A DNA stretch of 64,000 nt, from positions 42,292,663 to 42,356,662 of the forward strand of contig CM076943.1 in the NCBI GenBank assembly GCA_039566865.1. Direction: 5' to 3'. This document shows, piece by piece, positions 22,356 to 35,130 of the stretch (position 1 is the stretch's first letter; each line of letters starts with the position of its first letter). The position numbers and the translations under genes are program-made. The notes beneath the pieces are model-generated. The model did no database searches, was not told where the DNA came from, and saw only the letters and a program-made list of their open reading frames with translations. Source of the stretch: Aurelia coerulea (lineage: Eukaryota > Cnidaria > Scyphozoa > Semaeostomeae > Ulmaridae).

Positions 22356-23274
22356 ATGTGAACGCTCTTGAACCGTAAACTGCGCAGTGAATCGACAGTT
22401 AACTGATAAGAACATGATAAGAATGTAAACGTCGTCAGAGATACCAAGAGCTATTCAAGTTTTGTTATTTGGTTCTGATTATTATCATCAGCCTAGAGTG
22501 GGGATAAAGTGGGTCTAAATTGAGCAAAAACTCTAAATGCATAGCTGGTAAAACGACAATAAAGTACAAACAATTTCAAATTTTTCGTTTAATTTACATT
22601 CAGTCCTTCTTGGTTCCGGCCAAAAAGCTCAGCTCTCAGAAGACAGTTAGATATTTTTGAACAATTTCTATTTGGCAACTAAGTTAGGTCCACTTTTGGC
22701 GATGAACGGGATCTATTTTCAAAGCGTGTACAATATCGGACTATACGAGGGTAAATAATTAAGAAAATCAATGTAATCATATTTCCCAACTATTTTCTTT
22801 TCGATACAGCCCTAATATTTGCCTTTTATCGCAAGCAATCCTGTTCCTGCGTCGAAAATAAAACTACTTTCTCATGCGGTGATCCAATATCGTTTCACTT
22901 GGAAGGCAGTGATCGCATTTGTTGGATTGCAAGAAGGCACATGGGTATGATGATCTTTCGATTATCATGATAAAAATGTGTGATAAATCGATAGTGGAAC
23001 CACGAACCACTGTGTTTCATTTTTGAAAGTAGTCTCGAATAAACTTTATCACTTTTATTCCGACTCTCTCTGAGTTCTTGTCTTTCTTGCATTATGGAAA
23101 CCAGGCTTCACGAACTTTTGCCTTCCGCATCGCCATCCTGAAATAGAGCTCTCGATACCCTCTGGATGCTAGATGCTAAGGCAACGCGGAAGGAATAAGT
23201 AAAACAAAAATGGAAATGGCAGAGAGGACGCCAGTCTGAAATTGACTCAGTTACAAGTGTAGAAATGTGCTGTT

Positions 23275-23443
23275 CAGGGAGGTGGGAAGCATTTCAAACT
23301 TGGAGGGGCACGACACTTAAAGGGCTCGTTTTTCATTAAGCTAAAGGGGCACTTCCTGAAAATAAAAAGGGCACTTCTTTGTTTATTCCTAGATCTTGGG
23401 GGGCACGTGCCCCCAGTGCCCCCCCCCGGTTCCTACGTCTCTG
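23275..23443. mobile_element. hAT-like MITE, 8-bp target duplication
   Basis: Ends CAGGGAGGTGGGAAGC and CCTACGTCTCTG, flanked exactly by GTGCTGTT. The interior matches the element at 9243-9383 (AAGTGCCCCTT and CGTGCC stretches) and ends with a C run. Confidence 0.8.
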
Positions 23444-24022
23444 GTGCTGTTGATATTGTTGTGATAGCCGAGACTATTTATTGAATCTGCAGTCAAATAC
23501 AAAAGTCGTGGACACGGTTAAAATGCATTACATTTTGGTCCTTTTCCCTTCCATTCATTTTGATGTTGATTATATTGCAATAGCAGTTTTTTAATGCAAA
23601 TCGACCAAACAAATGATTCGCTAAAGCAAACAACATTGACATGTGTGGATGAGAGACACTATTTCCGATAAACGTAGGTTTTTGCAGGGTTCCAAAATTT
23701 ATAGGACATTGTAGTGTGAAATCTCCCTCATTTATTTTTGCTTCTTTCAATTTGTCCATTTTATTATTTTTTGGGCTGAAGTACTAAAGAGTATAGGAGA
23801 GTTCTCCATCTGCAAAGGCGAGGCAGAGGGCTATAACTTCCTAAAACCACATTATTTATAAACAATAATTAAACTTGTTGTCATGCTAGCTAGCGTAGGT
23901 TAACTCGAGAAAACTTCAAGGAAAACTCCAGTTCAAGCAATCGTTTAAGCTTTCAATTTAGACCTAACGCAATTGAAAGTTGTAAATACACTACATGATT
24001 TAGATTAAGGAGAAAAGATGTA
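23444..24022. other. No gene seen
   Basis: Short frames only, none with recognisable motifs. Confidence 0.5.
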
Positions 24023-24619
24023 CAGGGTGTCCCAAAAAAATTGCGCCCTGTTTGCCTAAAGATTGTGACAAGACGGCAAAAGATTCTCGCCAAACTTTTG
24101 CATGATGCTGCTCTTCAGATATTCTATTAAAGTTTGCAACCATCCCCGTAAAAATCCGTTGAGAAATGACGGGGCTATGACCTTCAGAAGACCAAATTTG
24201 CCTGATGACTGAAACCAGCGGTCGGCCATTTTGTCTTACTATGTTGCAATGATAAGTATCTTCACGTGAAGTAAGAAATAATTTCTGTGAGGTCAGAAAT
24301 AGTGGAACTCTCCGAGGATTATCGGAATTTTCACGAAAGCTATGAAATTGGAGGCTGCTGTTTCATTTTCAATCCATGAAGCTATTTATCGCTTCAAAAT
24401 AGTAAGACAAAATGGCCAACTGCTAGTTTCAGTGATCGGGCAAATATGGTCTCCTGAAAGTCATTGCTCCATCATTTCTCAACGGATATTTGCGGGAATG
24501 GTGGCAAAACTTTAATTGAATACCTGAGGAGCAGCATCATGCAAAAATTTGGCGAGTATCTTTTGCCGTTTTGTCGCAATCTTCAGACAAACGAGGCACA
24601 ATTTTTTTGGGACACCCTG
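24023..24619. mobile_element. 597-bp palindromic mariner-like MITE
   Basis: CAGGGTGTCCCAAAAA ends, TA on both sides, arms of about 240 bp. Its left arm matches 6061-6280. Confidence 0.75.
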
Positions 24620-24621
24620 TA

Positions 24622-26149
24622 TATTAAAATCCAGCAAGAGTCTCGTTGTATTAGGCTCGCTGGCAGCATAGGCGGTGAATCTTTGCGAAGCTTTAAAACT
24701 AAATGCGTAAAATTTTATGGCATCATTCTCTCAATTCGTTACGGCAACTTCAAAAGTGATTTTATTATCGATGAAAGAGCAAAAATCAAATGCTGATAAT
24801 AGGTAGCACCTATTGGCCCAAAAAGTACTTTCGTCTGCAAAATCACCAAAATTCAATTATCAAAGCTATCCTAAATTTTCTTTTTAGCCTCTTCTGTCAA
24901 TAATACAAATGTATTTAAAGATATTAAAACATTAGCTATTGTTACTGCAAGGGTGTGAAATAGCGCATCAAAAAAACCTATATTGAGCAATATTCTTTGA
25001 GCAAGATACAACTTCTTACCTAGACTGATTACAATTCGTCGTAAATTTCGCTCGTTTTTTATATTTTTGACTTTAGCCTTTTCATTCATTTAAATTAGTA
25101 ATTCTACTCAATAGCGAGCGAAAACTAGGGACGAACTGTAATAAGTCTACTTCTTACCTAAGTGCCATTATATTGAGATTTTTAATTATAATTAAGCTTT
25201 CAATGAGATGTTTCATTTCTTTCTGACATTTATAACCAATGTAGAAGCACAGCACTAAAATAAATTTGGTAATTATGAATGTTTTTTGCAGCATGCTTCA
25301 AAATCCGTTTTCCACTGTTCGTTCCTTCTATCTATAGAAAATCTATGTTGAGCTAAAAAAGCAAAAATTGATAATATCAAAGCTAATTTCATCTTTAATC
25401 TTCTTGCACCCACTTCTTGCCAAAACAATAAACTTGACGATTGCTCATGCAATCAAATGTTGGTGATTTTTCAAACAGGAATAATTTTTTGGGACACTCA
25501 GTATATTCACAGTATGGTGCAATTGGTTATGACACCCTTTAATGGTGTAAAAATGCTGTTGGAACAAAAATTGAGAATTACAACATCAAGGCCGATATAG
25601 GCAGTGGGAAGAGAAAATAGGCCTGAAGACCACTGATCAATGCAAAGGCCTGAAATGAATTAATAAACATATCTTTGGTCTTTGTTGTTTCTAAAATATT
25701 CTTTATATCACTTCGACTTCAAACCATGGTTTGTCATTCTTGTGTCTGTATGCCTGCTCTCGTGTCCAATCCGTCAGCTCGCCAGAGCAAGCCAGCTACA
25801 AGCTGTCAAGCACTTCCAATTTTGGCCTAAGAGCAATGGTGGCTCGTAGCTGGATAGCCCTGGCAAGCTGACAGTATGGATACAAGAGCAGACTAACAGG
25901 CATAAAATTAATAGCCATGGTTTCAACATCAAGCTGATATAAAAAATACTTTAAAATACAACCCCCCAAAGGACTGACGATGTGTTGATTAGTTTGCTTT
26001 AGGCCTTTAAACTGATTAGTGAGCTTTGAACCTAAATTGCTGTCTTTCCATTACCATTTGCAAGTATCATCCATTAACTAAATCACTAATCTTAGATAAG
26101 CTGGAAGGCATAAAAAGGTATGTCCTTCTGTTAAGAAATTGTCCTTCTG
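24622..26149. other. 3' flank of gene 2, no gene seen
   Basis: AT-rich DNA. A palindromic stretch near 25790-25875 has TGGCTTGCTCTGGCGAGCTG-type arms. About 25010-25090 weakly resembles 26890-26960. Confidence 0.45.
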
Positions 26150-26263
26150 TCAATATGCGAAGAACAGCATGATAGAAACAGCGGCAAATGTTGTCAGCAT
26201 TCCTTGAAGAGCGGGCATCGTAGATCTTGCTGAGTTGCACAAATTTTTGTTGCAACATTTACG
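26150..26263 (-). CDS. Gene 2 exon 3, knot motif and GPI signal
   Basis: Acceptor TTTCAG, then RKCCNKNLCNSARS and a hydrophobic tail ending SIMLFFAY and TGA; 38 codons including the stop. It has the shortest stalk of genes 1-3, lacking all of the Gly/Asn/Ser repeat. Confidence 0.85.
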   Translation of the reverse strand, partial: RKCCNKNLCNSARSTMPALQGMLTTFAAVSIMLFFAY

Positions 26264-29200
26264 CTGAAAGATGAAGAGGATGGAATTAAATTATTCCTTC
26301 CTTCTCAATTAGCAGTCAGGTGAAACTCGTTTACATTCTATAACGGTACAACATCATAGGCTCCAAATCTTTAAACAGGCGTGAAAAGGTAGGTGTAAAA
26401 ACTTTTTTAAACAGCTGAAAAGCTTGAAACGGATTTTAGCCACTTATCTATAATTCTATCGTTGGAATTTTGAGAAATCTAGAAGAGTTTTAGAAATTAT
26501 AACGTATTTTACATTTCAACTCTCTTAAGAATGTGACGTCATAAATCCTATACCAGAAGAGAGACAAAGCTTTGCTTGATACCATATTATAGTCATTCTT
26601 AACCTATAGCTTTCGCTAAAATGATTTCATGTTTCGACAAAAAGTTTAAAAATTACGATGGTTTTAACTTTTTTTGAAAGTTGCTCTAAAATTCTTAACA
26701 AAGAAGAAAACGATTAATTCTGACAATAGTGAAGATTTCAGAAAGTCAAACGGTAGAATTTTAGCTACATAGCTAATTCTTTTGAAGCCATTCAATTCAA
26801 AGAAACAGTTCCTAGAATTCGACAACAGCCTTTTTTCAAGATGTTGAACATGTGCGCGGTACAACTTTCTATCCATAATGACATGTTACGGTAGACTGAT
26901 TACAATCCGTTGTAAATTTTCGCTGGTTTTCTTTCATATATTTTTGATCTGAAGCTTTTCGCTCCACCTCTTTGCGCGAGCAATTCAATTCAGTGAATAA
27001 GTAGGTAATGCACTTCAGTTCAATAGATAGGTAGGTAACATGTTTTCAGAATTGCGAGCGAACTAAGATCGATTAGTGGCAGTCGCAATCAACCTGTCTC
27101 CACGATTCATGACAAACAGACAGTAAAAGTAGCTTGTGCAGCTCCTGATTTGTTTTAGTTCTTTCCATCGATATACTCATCATTTTGTTTCGCATTGGAA
27201 AGGAGAAGAGATTAAACATCGCTGTGGTGACTCCGATTATGGAACTTACCATTGGATATTTGGCCACGGGCGGTAGGAAACGCTAAATTTAGAAAAATCT
27301 TTACGGGTGATACATCGAGTTATTCCTATCCTGATATATAATTCCATTCGTGATATATCGACTTGTTTTCCTTCCGTGTCTAGCTATCCTGCGAAGGCGC
27401 CATTTTAATCCGATTGACATGACTTCAAGGGCCCTAGCGCAATTATGCCACTCAGACGGAAACTTCACAATTTCCGTTTCATGCTACCACACTTGAGTGG
27501 CATGATTACTCTATCTAGGGCCCTTGAAGTCATGTCAATCGGATTAAAATGGTGCCTTAGCAGGATAGGTAGACACATAAGGTAAAAAAGTCGATATATC
27601 ACGAATGGGATGATATATTAGGATAGGAATAACTCGATGTATCACCCGTAAAGCTTTTTCTAAATTCAGCGTTTCCTACCGCCCGTGATTTGGCTAACAT
27701 ATCTGGGACACCAGGTATTTTAAACTTACCGTGCAACTTCCTGCTGGGCATGCAGCTGTGCATAGACTGGAGTCATAGCAACTCTTTACGTATGCCTTGA
27801 TGCCCATGACTTCTGATGTCATGGTGAGGCATCTAGGATTGGACAATGCACTTGGACACGTTGTTTTTGTTTGGCTTTTCGTACATGCTTCCAAGGATAC
27901 TGCACTTGCACATGCATAACACTGCAATGACTCACCTGAAACAAGATCCAGTTGTAGAATTATTTCTACTATCATTATCATTTATTAGATGAACACACGG
28001 GGGGGGGGGGGGGGGTTCTTCCATAGTAAGGTACCTGGGGATGTGCCACGAGCAAGGTTATACTTTTTCAGACTTCTAGTCTAGCCAAGGGTATACTTTT
28101 TTGCAATTTTGGCCAGAAACGGTCTAGCCAAGGGTATCATTGGTCTAGCGAACGGTCATGACATCATATTTGGCACCAATTTGACAATATTGGTCGAGAA
28201 AATGGTCAAAATTGGTCTAGCCAACGGTAATCTTTTGAAGATGCTCGCGGCAGACCCCTGCCCAAAATTTGGCCAAGAAACCCCCCCCCCCCCCCCCCCG
28301 TCGTGGATGAACAATGCAATTAGACACTGCCTATGGTCTAAACAGAACAAAACTGAATGAATGTTACAGCAAAAAATAGTAACGGTATATATGTAATAGA
28401 AAAGTATAATAAAACGAATTCTTTTCGTGAGTTATGGCAGCATACTCGGTTTTGGTGTGCTATCACGGGCAGACATGTTCTGGTTGCATGTTGAGGGTTT
28501 TTGTTTTGAGTTCTCCTGCTTGTTACAAGAATTGTTAAAAGTTTTTCTGCTTGCTGATATTTTGGGTTGACAATATGTCAATGAATGTGTGCTCTACTTG
28601 CGTCACTGTTAGTACCTGTTTAAATTAGGTCTGAGGAAAGCATGTCTTAGGTCACGATATATCTCAAATTCAATCAGGGAATGAATTTCATTTTCTGCGT
28701 TGCCAGACTTACACATGTCGCAGTTTCGTTTTGATACTTCTAGTTTTTGGTGTCTGTCAGTTTCGACTCGGAGTTGGTGGTCACTGCATCGGAATTTGGC
28801 AATAAGCTTCCTGAAGTTGAATTGAGGGAGGTTTAGATAAGTCTCCGCTCTGCGCTTCTTCTTGACTTATAATAGGTGTCAATCTGAAGTGGGGATTGAC
28901 ACGGGGATTGGTACACATGATTACCAAGCAATTATGAATCTAAGAATATAATTTTGTGCTTATTAGTCGCATGATCTGTTGCTAGGCAACGCAAAAACAA
29001 TGGACATTTGCCTGATTTTGGCTCTTCTCTTAGAAAACTTAATATTTTCAGCAAAATATTGCGGCAAAAAGTGTTTCAGCAGCAATACATTCAGTCTGTA
29101 GTGATTTGTGCAAGATAGAAAATTATCAAAGAAGCAATGGTATTTGGCTCCATCTGCTCCCAGGGCCGTCACCAGCCCAAAAAAGGAGGGTGGCCAGGCC

Positions 29201-32200
29201 AAATAGAAGGGGGTCTGGGGTGAGGCCCTCAGAAAAAATAGTTCTGCTGCACTCATCGTTCCATCATCATTTGGTGTAGTAGGTGTGGTCTCCGGGTCTT
29301 GTTTCTCTTGCTCCATCATACGAATAGCAGACAAACTTTCACGGTTTCCAGAAAAACAAAATAGAAATGGACAGTGCACACCCTTGATCCTAGCAATTGC
29401 AGCAAATAGGCTTCAGGAAAATAAGCAAACTTCGAACAAAAAGGAAAATTCTAGCAAATGTTTGATAATCGATTTTTGGTTATCTTTATGTACGAAGTAA
29501 AACGAGTGCATGTAGGGGTGAGGTCTGTGAGGTGCTGTAACGCAGTAACAAAGGAACCACTTAATGCTGCGCCTCCACACCGTCGCACAACTTCAGTTAA
29601 AAAAGCATTTTCCTCTGCTAGCACTGGGCCACGCAAACAAACCATTTGATTAATTGCAATGGTTAGTTGGAAGCTTTTTCCCTAAGCTGTTTTAAACTTT
29701 GTCACGTACCAGCGTTCTTCTTACATGGCTGATGGGCCCCTTTAATTATCATAAACGGTGGTTCGTAAGAAACTTTAGACAATAGCAAGTTGAGTTATTG
29801 CTGCCCTCGTGCACTCACTCACTATTGTTTGAAAACAATGCCCAGTTGTTCATCATTTGCACAGTTTGTGGTATTGTTAGATTTCATTTCGTGTTGTGCA
29901 ACTGTGAACTGAACTGCGTCGATTTTTCAAAAACTTTCCTGCTATGCTTCACCACGTTGTGACTTTTTCGTCGAAGAATCCATAGTTTTATGCTGCTAGC
30001 ATATTTTGTCTGTGCAGCAGGCTTCACCTTGGTAGGTTTTACATACACAATTGTCATTTAGAGCATGAACACTGCCTTCAAAATGCTATGAAAATGGATA
30101 ACTTTAACGCAGATTGTACCACAGATTGTTTTATTTTATTGGTTACGTTGGATGCCCTGTTTGAAAAACAGAATGATTCTGAAAAATAGTGCAAATTTGA
30201 TAAACTCCAAGAAACTTTTAGTAGCAAGAAGCTCTTTTGAGCTAGCCTGTGTTCTAGACTCCAGAAAAATATATTATATTTTCGTAACGGTCTGTAACAC
30301 AGGCTATTTTGAGCCCCCAAGTGCTTATTGCTCAAACTTGGAGACTCCAGATGGGGCTTATTCTCAAATGAAAAGGATATAGATGAAAGCATCTTAGCTC
30401 TTTTATCCTCTATTTTGAGGAATGACATACAATATTACCGAGTCAAATAAAAAAGGATAGAGGTGAAAAAATTGAATGTTGAAAAACCACATTTTTAACC
30501 ATACTTTTTAAGAACATTTGTCAATCTTCACTAGAAATCAGAATTCTCACATCCTTATTATTGTTGAAGGTTCCAATGATTCTGCGCGTTTCTTTCTGTC
30601 AGTTATGATCAAATCAAAAGCCTACACGTATTTTCTTCATAAGGAACTAAGAATTTTGCCCAGTACTGAACGTTTCTTAAAATTATCGCAGTACAATGTA
30701 CATGTTCACCATCTGTACATGTGTCCTTGTAGACTTTCCTAAACAAAATTTTTTAAGGCTTTTCCTAATGCTTCGACATTACTCCAAGTACTTCGCGAGT
30801 AATGGAAACGAAAGTATGACTGACGTTTCTTAATTTTTTGGCGTGCGCAAATTGTTGGGCATTTGCAAAAAAACAATCGTGGTGTACAATACACTCATTT
30901 TTTTTATAAGAAGCTAAGGTCCGGGGCTGGTAGGCAGTTTCTTGAGTTTTTGGGCCATTTTGCTACCAACAGCTTCTCACGTGTTTCTTATATTTTTAAC
31001 GCCAGAAATGTTAAGTTAATCTTGCCTTGCCTAAAGGGCTGCCAAATTACTTAGTAAGATCCCAAGACAAATCAATAACATAATTCGCACTCAAAATAAT
31101 GTGCAAACAGTTGCTACAACTTTACAGTATCAAAACATATTTGAATGCGAAAGGAAAACTAAGAACTGTAAATTGCAAAAGTTTCTTAGCTTTTTGAATC
31201 CACGTAGGGTTGTTTCTTAACTTTCGAAAAAATTAGCCTACCGTTTCTTATAAGCGGTTTCTTATTAAAAAAAATTAGTGTAGTTCCTGGAAATACTGGA
31301 AAAATACTCTTGCGATTTATCATGCTTCTGGCTTCTGGCACTCTTAAGGCCGTAAATTACAAAGCAAAATTAAAGAACAACAAAAAGAAGGAACATGAAG
31401 ACCACAGAAAAATTTCCCGACCACGCCCTGCCGACTCTGCAGGCTCTCGGAAATCATGGGAAACGCCCTTTTTAGCATTAAGATCTAATTGGAAATGTTT
31501 GAAAAGTAACCATCTCTAGCAGCATTTTTCGAAACGGTGGGCGCATTTACATAACGATAATCGAAACAGAAAAATATGCCATGCACATATTTTTGAGGAA
31601 GGAAAAGATTAATTTGAATTTTAAATTTTTACTTGGGGCAGTTGTAACAGCATGTCACAATTGCCCCTTACCTGGTCAGCTATCATTATTTTCCATTTTC
31701 ACATCTGATAACATGTTTAGCTTAAACATTTTAATGTAGTTTTGATCCTAAATAGATGCCATATCTGTGATGTGAAAATGAAATTGTTTGCTCAAAGAGC
31801 AAAATCTTTCAAACAAATTTACAGTGAAAAAACGTTTTTACTTTCGTGCTCAAAAATATGTTTTCCCCCGAAAATTTTGCAACCTTGGCTGAATATTCCT
31901 GTATCTTAAGTCATATGTAGAGGGTTAGAATGAGCATGCTCCGTGCAAAAAGTCAACTGTTTTGCACTTTTCTGCAAGGTGTGAGAGCCAGTGCTACAAT
32001 TGTCCCCGGTCTCTACTCTCTACTACAACTCGCAACTGCAACTCTCTACTCGCACCTAACCATATCACAATCGTTCTATTCTTTCTAAACTACTTTTACA
32101 CTGTAATTTCTTATTGTGTATTTAGATATTGTAAATTCTAAAGTTTTATCTTTTCTTTGTACAGGGCAGTTTGGAAAACAATCAATTTACCGGTTGTCTA

Positions 32201-32592
32201 AACAAAGTACCCCCTTTTGACTGGAGAGAGGAACGAAACAAGAAATTAAAACTTAGCGAGTTCACAGCTAAATTCGTTAATCTTCAACTTAATTAAATGT
32301 GCACGTGCCTTGCATTTAAAAATCGTCCATAAAACACCGGCGGTGCGACTACGCGAAGGCAAAATTTAGCTCGTACCTGAAACCAGTAGCTATGTTTTTG
32401 GAAAGTCCCGATATTTTATCGTTTTGTTACTTTATCCAATCAAAAGGGGGTATTTTTTTGAGACACCCGGTATATGAACTGATAGCTTCACCCTGTTCAA
32501 ATGAAAAAAAGATGAAATGAAATATACTGACTTTGATCGATAGAAGATGCAACAAGCACGACCAGGACAATGATGTAGCCAAAACCTTTCAT
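26150..32592 (-). CDS. Ly6/uPAR-type GPI-anchored protein, gene 2 (three exons)
   Basis: Exons 32532-32592, 27730-27935 and 26150-26263 give a predicted 126-residue precursor: signal peptide, LU domain beginning LQCYACASAV, knot motif RKCCNKNLCN, a minimal stalk (NSARS) and a GPI tail ending MLFFAY. It is closest to gene 1 in exon 2. It has 12 cysteines: besides the canonical ten there is an extra pair in the stretch LCTAACPAGSCT just before the exon boundary. The exon 1 donor is GTCAGT rather than GTGAGT, which is weaker. Intron 1 is about 4.6 kb and contains an inverted copy of the upstream duplication unit. Intron 2 contains two palindromic MITEs. Confidence 0.82.
26353..26856. mobile_element. 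504-bp palindromic MITE in gene 2 intron 2
   Basis: Flanked by CGGTACAAC on both sides. Same family as 17217-17740 but older (arms more diverged). The left end is also present at the same site in gene 1 (5957), so it inserted before genes 1 and 2 separated. Confidence 0.75.
27265..27687. mobile_element. 423-bp palindromic MITE in gene 2 intron 2
   Basis: Ends CACGGGCGGTAGGAAACGCT and its complement, arms about 200 bp, flanked by ATTTGGC (27258-27264 and 27688-27694). It ends 43 bp from the exon 2 donor. Arm divergence is low. Confidence 0.8.
27730..27935 (-). CDS. Gene 2 exon 2, LU domain core with extra cysteine pair
   Basis: Acceptor TTTCAG, donor GTAAGT, 206 nt, phase 1 in and phase 0 out. 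It reads SES-LQCYACASAVSLEAC, then TKSQTKTTC, then SCYDSSLCTAACPAGSCT. Nine cysteines are in this exon, two more than in genes 1 and 3. The reading frame is intact. Confidence 0.86.
27996..28305. mobile_element. G-tract MITE next to gene 2 exon 2
   Basis: Starts CAC plus a G run of about 17 and ends with 19 C plus GTCGTG. Flanked by GATGAACA on both sides. The interior repeats GTCTAGCCAAGGGTA and GGTCTAGC. It begins 61 bp upstream of the exon 2 acceptor. Confidence 0.75.
28306..29440. other. Gene 2 intron 1, no gene seen
   Basis: 28320-28640 matches gene 1 intron 1 (8300-8430 plus 10300-10500). The rest shows no recognisable coding region. Confidence 0.5.
29440..31390. repeat. Inverted copy of upstream-unit sequence inside gene 2 intron 1
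   Basis: Blocks near 29450-29510, 30500-30660, 30780-30850 and 31310-31390 are reverse complements of 34290-34960 (for example GCTTCTGGCTTCT and TATTATTGTTGAAGGTTCC). The order is inverted as a whole, with extra DNA between blocks. Confidence 0.6.
32532..32592 (-). CDS. Gene 2 exon 1, signal peptide
   Basis: Encodes MKGFGYIIVLVVLVASSIDQ plus one base, differing from gene 1 at three residues. It is 61 nt long and ends at donor GTCAGTATA, where genes 1 and 3 have GTGAGTATA. The change at donor position +3 may lower splicing efficiency. Confidence 0.78.
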
Positions 32593-32688
32593 CTTGATGA
32601 ATTTGCGTACCGTTGGTTATACTTCGCAAAACACTTCTTTATAGTAGAGCAAGTATGTGTTTGTGATATTTCTCGAATTTCATCCCAG

Positions 32689-32717
32689 TTTTATACCAGA
32701 GTCACGACGTTGATTGG
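32689..32717 (-). promoter_or_regulatory. Gene 2 core promoter: TATA and CCAAT
   Basis: TATAAAA (32689-32695, minus strand) lies about 100 bp upstream of the ATG, and a CCAAT box (32713-32717) lies just beyond it. Both positions align with the corresponding sites of genes 1 and 3. The two boxes are closer together than usual. Confidence 0.45.
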
Positions 32718-32943
32718 TTAGAATATTGTTTGGGATACAGCGAGCACCTCCTATTGTAATCACAATGAAAAAGAAGCTAACTCTGATTGGCTCATTGATC
32801 AATGGAATGGGTGAAGCGCTTTGGGGCATGCGCGAATTAACAAAGGAAGCATGAAGGAGGATGACTCTGCGATCGCTAGTGCGCAAAATCCAGAGCACTT
32901 AAACGGGAATCTTCTTCTTCTAGAAAAACCGAAAGACTTTTAA

Positions 32944-34208
32944 CCCTATCCAGACTGGGCTTTTTGAGCTACTAGAAGACTGGGGGGGGGGGCTCATTCA
33001 GCCCCCCCTCTCTAAAATCGCCATTCCTTCACTTACGAAAACGAAACTCACCATGCAGGTAGCCGTACTTATGATCTATCATTTCTAACAAAAAAAATTC
33101 TAAAAATAGATATGACGTCATAATTATTCAAGACCAACTGGCACGTGTCCACGAAAAAAATGAAAAAAACAACTCTTTTTTAAATCTTTATAATTTTCTA
33201 AGAATGATTCATGAAACCGAATTATGCCAACCAAAGCATTGTTAGAAGGTGAAAATATACTTATAAAGTGAAAAATTTGATTTTCGCAAATTCAAGATGG
33301 CGGACATAGAGATTAAAAATCTTGTTTTTCTGAAAAATGACAAATGCAGCCATATTAGAGAATTTCTTCATAGTTTACAATGAAAACTACTTCGATGATA
33401 AGTGATCGTTGCATACTTCATTTTTCCTTTTGAAACTTTTGTTTTGATTATTGCAAAAAATGCTGACATCAGCATTTTTTCCCAGTAGTAAGCAAATGAG
33501 TTGGAAGGAAGACGGAAGGGGGAAAAAGGGGGTTGAGGATAGTTATTTGGTGAAATTTTGATAATATCTTGACAAACTAAACATTTTCAAGTCAAAAAAG
33601 TCTCACTGTAAAACAGATTCTCAAGATATGCATGAAAACTGACCGTTAGTAGTACTATGTGAGGATACCCCCGGGGAATCTTATACCGTTTGCGGCCAAT
33701 GATGCACAAAACTCAAACAAAATTACACAGCTTAGGTGGAAACAACCCTGTTGATCAGTTTTAATCTATTTATTGCCGCTGTAAAACATTTGGGGTCGAA
33801 ATATCCTTGCAGAAAGTCCGCGAACTAATTTTTGCCATTTTCTTAAAGATGACGTCATTGATGAGGTCACGTGACACATAATTGTTCTATTGTTCTTGGA
33901 AAAAATTAAAGAGACCTTACAGATTATAAGTTCACAAATGAAAAAGGATATTATCAAAGGACTATGAGGTGATCTGGAATTACATCCATAAGCAGCTTAC
34001 CTAAAAGTTGGCCCCGACCACTCTGAAAAAAACAGCCACCCCCCGGCCCCCTAAATTTTATTTTCAAAATTTCACACAAATTCACACTTCAAAAGGATAG
34101 AAACTAAAAGTCAAAAAATAATTTCCTGGTTCGTTGAACCAATTTGGAGCAGTGCTCAGTTAAGTAGGTGGGGGGGCTGAATGAGCCCCCCCCCCAGTCT
34201 GGATAGGG
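32944..34208. mobile_element. piggyBac-like palindromic element, TTAA target
   Basis: Ends CCCTATCCAGACTGG and its complement, TTAA on both sides. Units 1 and 3 lack it (unit 1 reads GACTTTAACTGAAC near 18375). G and C runs lie just inside each end. No transposase frame. Confidence 0.8.
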
Positions 34209-34951
34209 TTAACTGAACAAAATAATACAATGGTTTCAGTTGAATTTCTTTCATTTTCCTTTTTCCTTTAATAGTTTAATTTTGTTTTGTAATTTACGGC
34301 TTTCAGAGTGCGTCAATAAGAAGCCAGAAGCATGATAAATTGCACGAATATTTTTCCAGCATTTCCATGAACCACATTGACACCAGGATGTTTCTGAATA
34401 TGACCAACAATTTCCGCATGTCAAAAAATTAAGAGACGTCAGTCATACTTTCATTTTCATTACTCGTGAAGTACTGCAAGTAATGTCGAACATTAAGAAA
34501 ACCTAGAAAGATTTTGTTTTGGAAAATCTATGAGGACACAAGTACATGTGATGTAAATTGTATTGATAACTTTAAGAAACTTTCAGTGCTGGGCAAAATG
34601 CTTAGTTCCTTATGAAGAAAATACGTGAAGCCCTTTTTGATTTGTTCATAACTGACTGAAAGAAAAGAGCAGAATAATAGGAACTTTGAACGATAATAAG
34701 AATGTGAGAATTTTGATTCCTAAGGAAGACTGACAAATGTTCTTAAAAAGTAGAGCTCAAAATATGGTTTTTCAATGTCCAATTTTTTCACCTCTACCTT
34801 TTTTACTCATTTTACTTCGTACATAAAGATAACCAAAAATCAATCATCAAACCCTTGCTAGAATTTTCTTGTTGACTCGTTTCGTCAATGAAGGTTTGAT
34901 AATCGATTTTTGGTTATCTTTGTGTACGAATTAAAACGAGCACTAACGCAC

Positions 34952-35130
34952 CATGGAGCATTGCGGACACCTTTATTTTGTAGGAAATTTTTATTCGATA
35001 CTACTACCTTAAGTCCTAAGGAAGCTCGCTTCGCGAGCAATGCTCCTCCGCAGAGGATTCAAGGCAGTAGTATCGAATAAAAATTTCCTGCAAAATTTCC
35101 TACAAAACAAAGGTGTCCGCAATGCTCCAT
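34952..35130. mobile_element. 179-bp palindromic MITE
   Basis: Arms start CATGGAGCATTGCGGACACC and include ATTCGATACTACTACC; the centre contains GCTCGCTTCGCGAGC. Flanks TAACGCAC and AAACGCAC. Units 1 and 3 carry the empty site (CACTAACGCACTAAC). Confidence 0.75.

Larger units (their letters stand above)
17741..23060. repeat. Duplication unit 1: flank upstream of Ly6 gene 1
   Basis: After removal of later insertions, it aligns in the same orientation with about 32340-37060 and in part with about 49449-50790. Shared landmarks include GCACGCAGCAGGCTAATAAT and TCTAGAAGGAACGATGTGAT. No coding exon other than Ly6 exon 1 was found in it. Confidence 0.8.

Noticed and set aside
28963..29379. 138-codon open frame on the minus strand
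   Set aside because: Composition and lack of motifs suggest chance; it overlaps G-rich, MITE-like sequence near 29160-29240.
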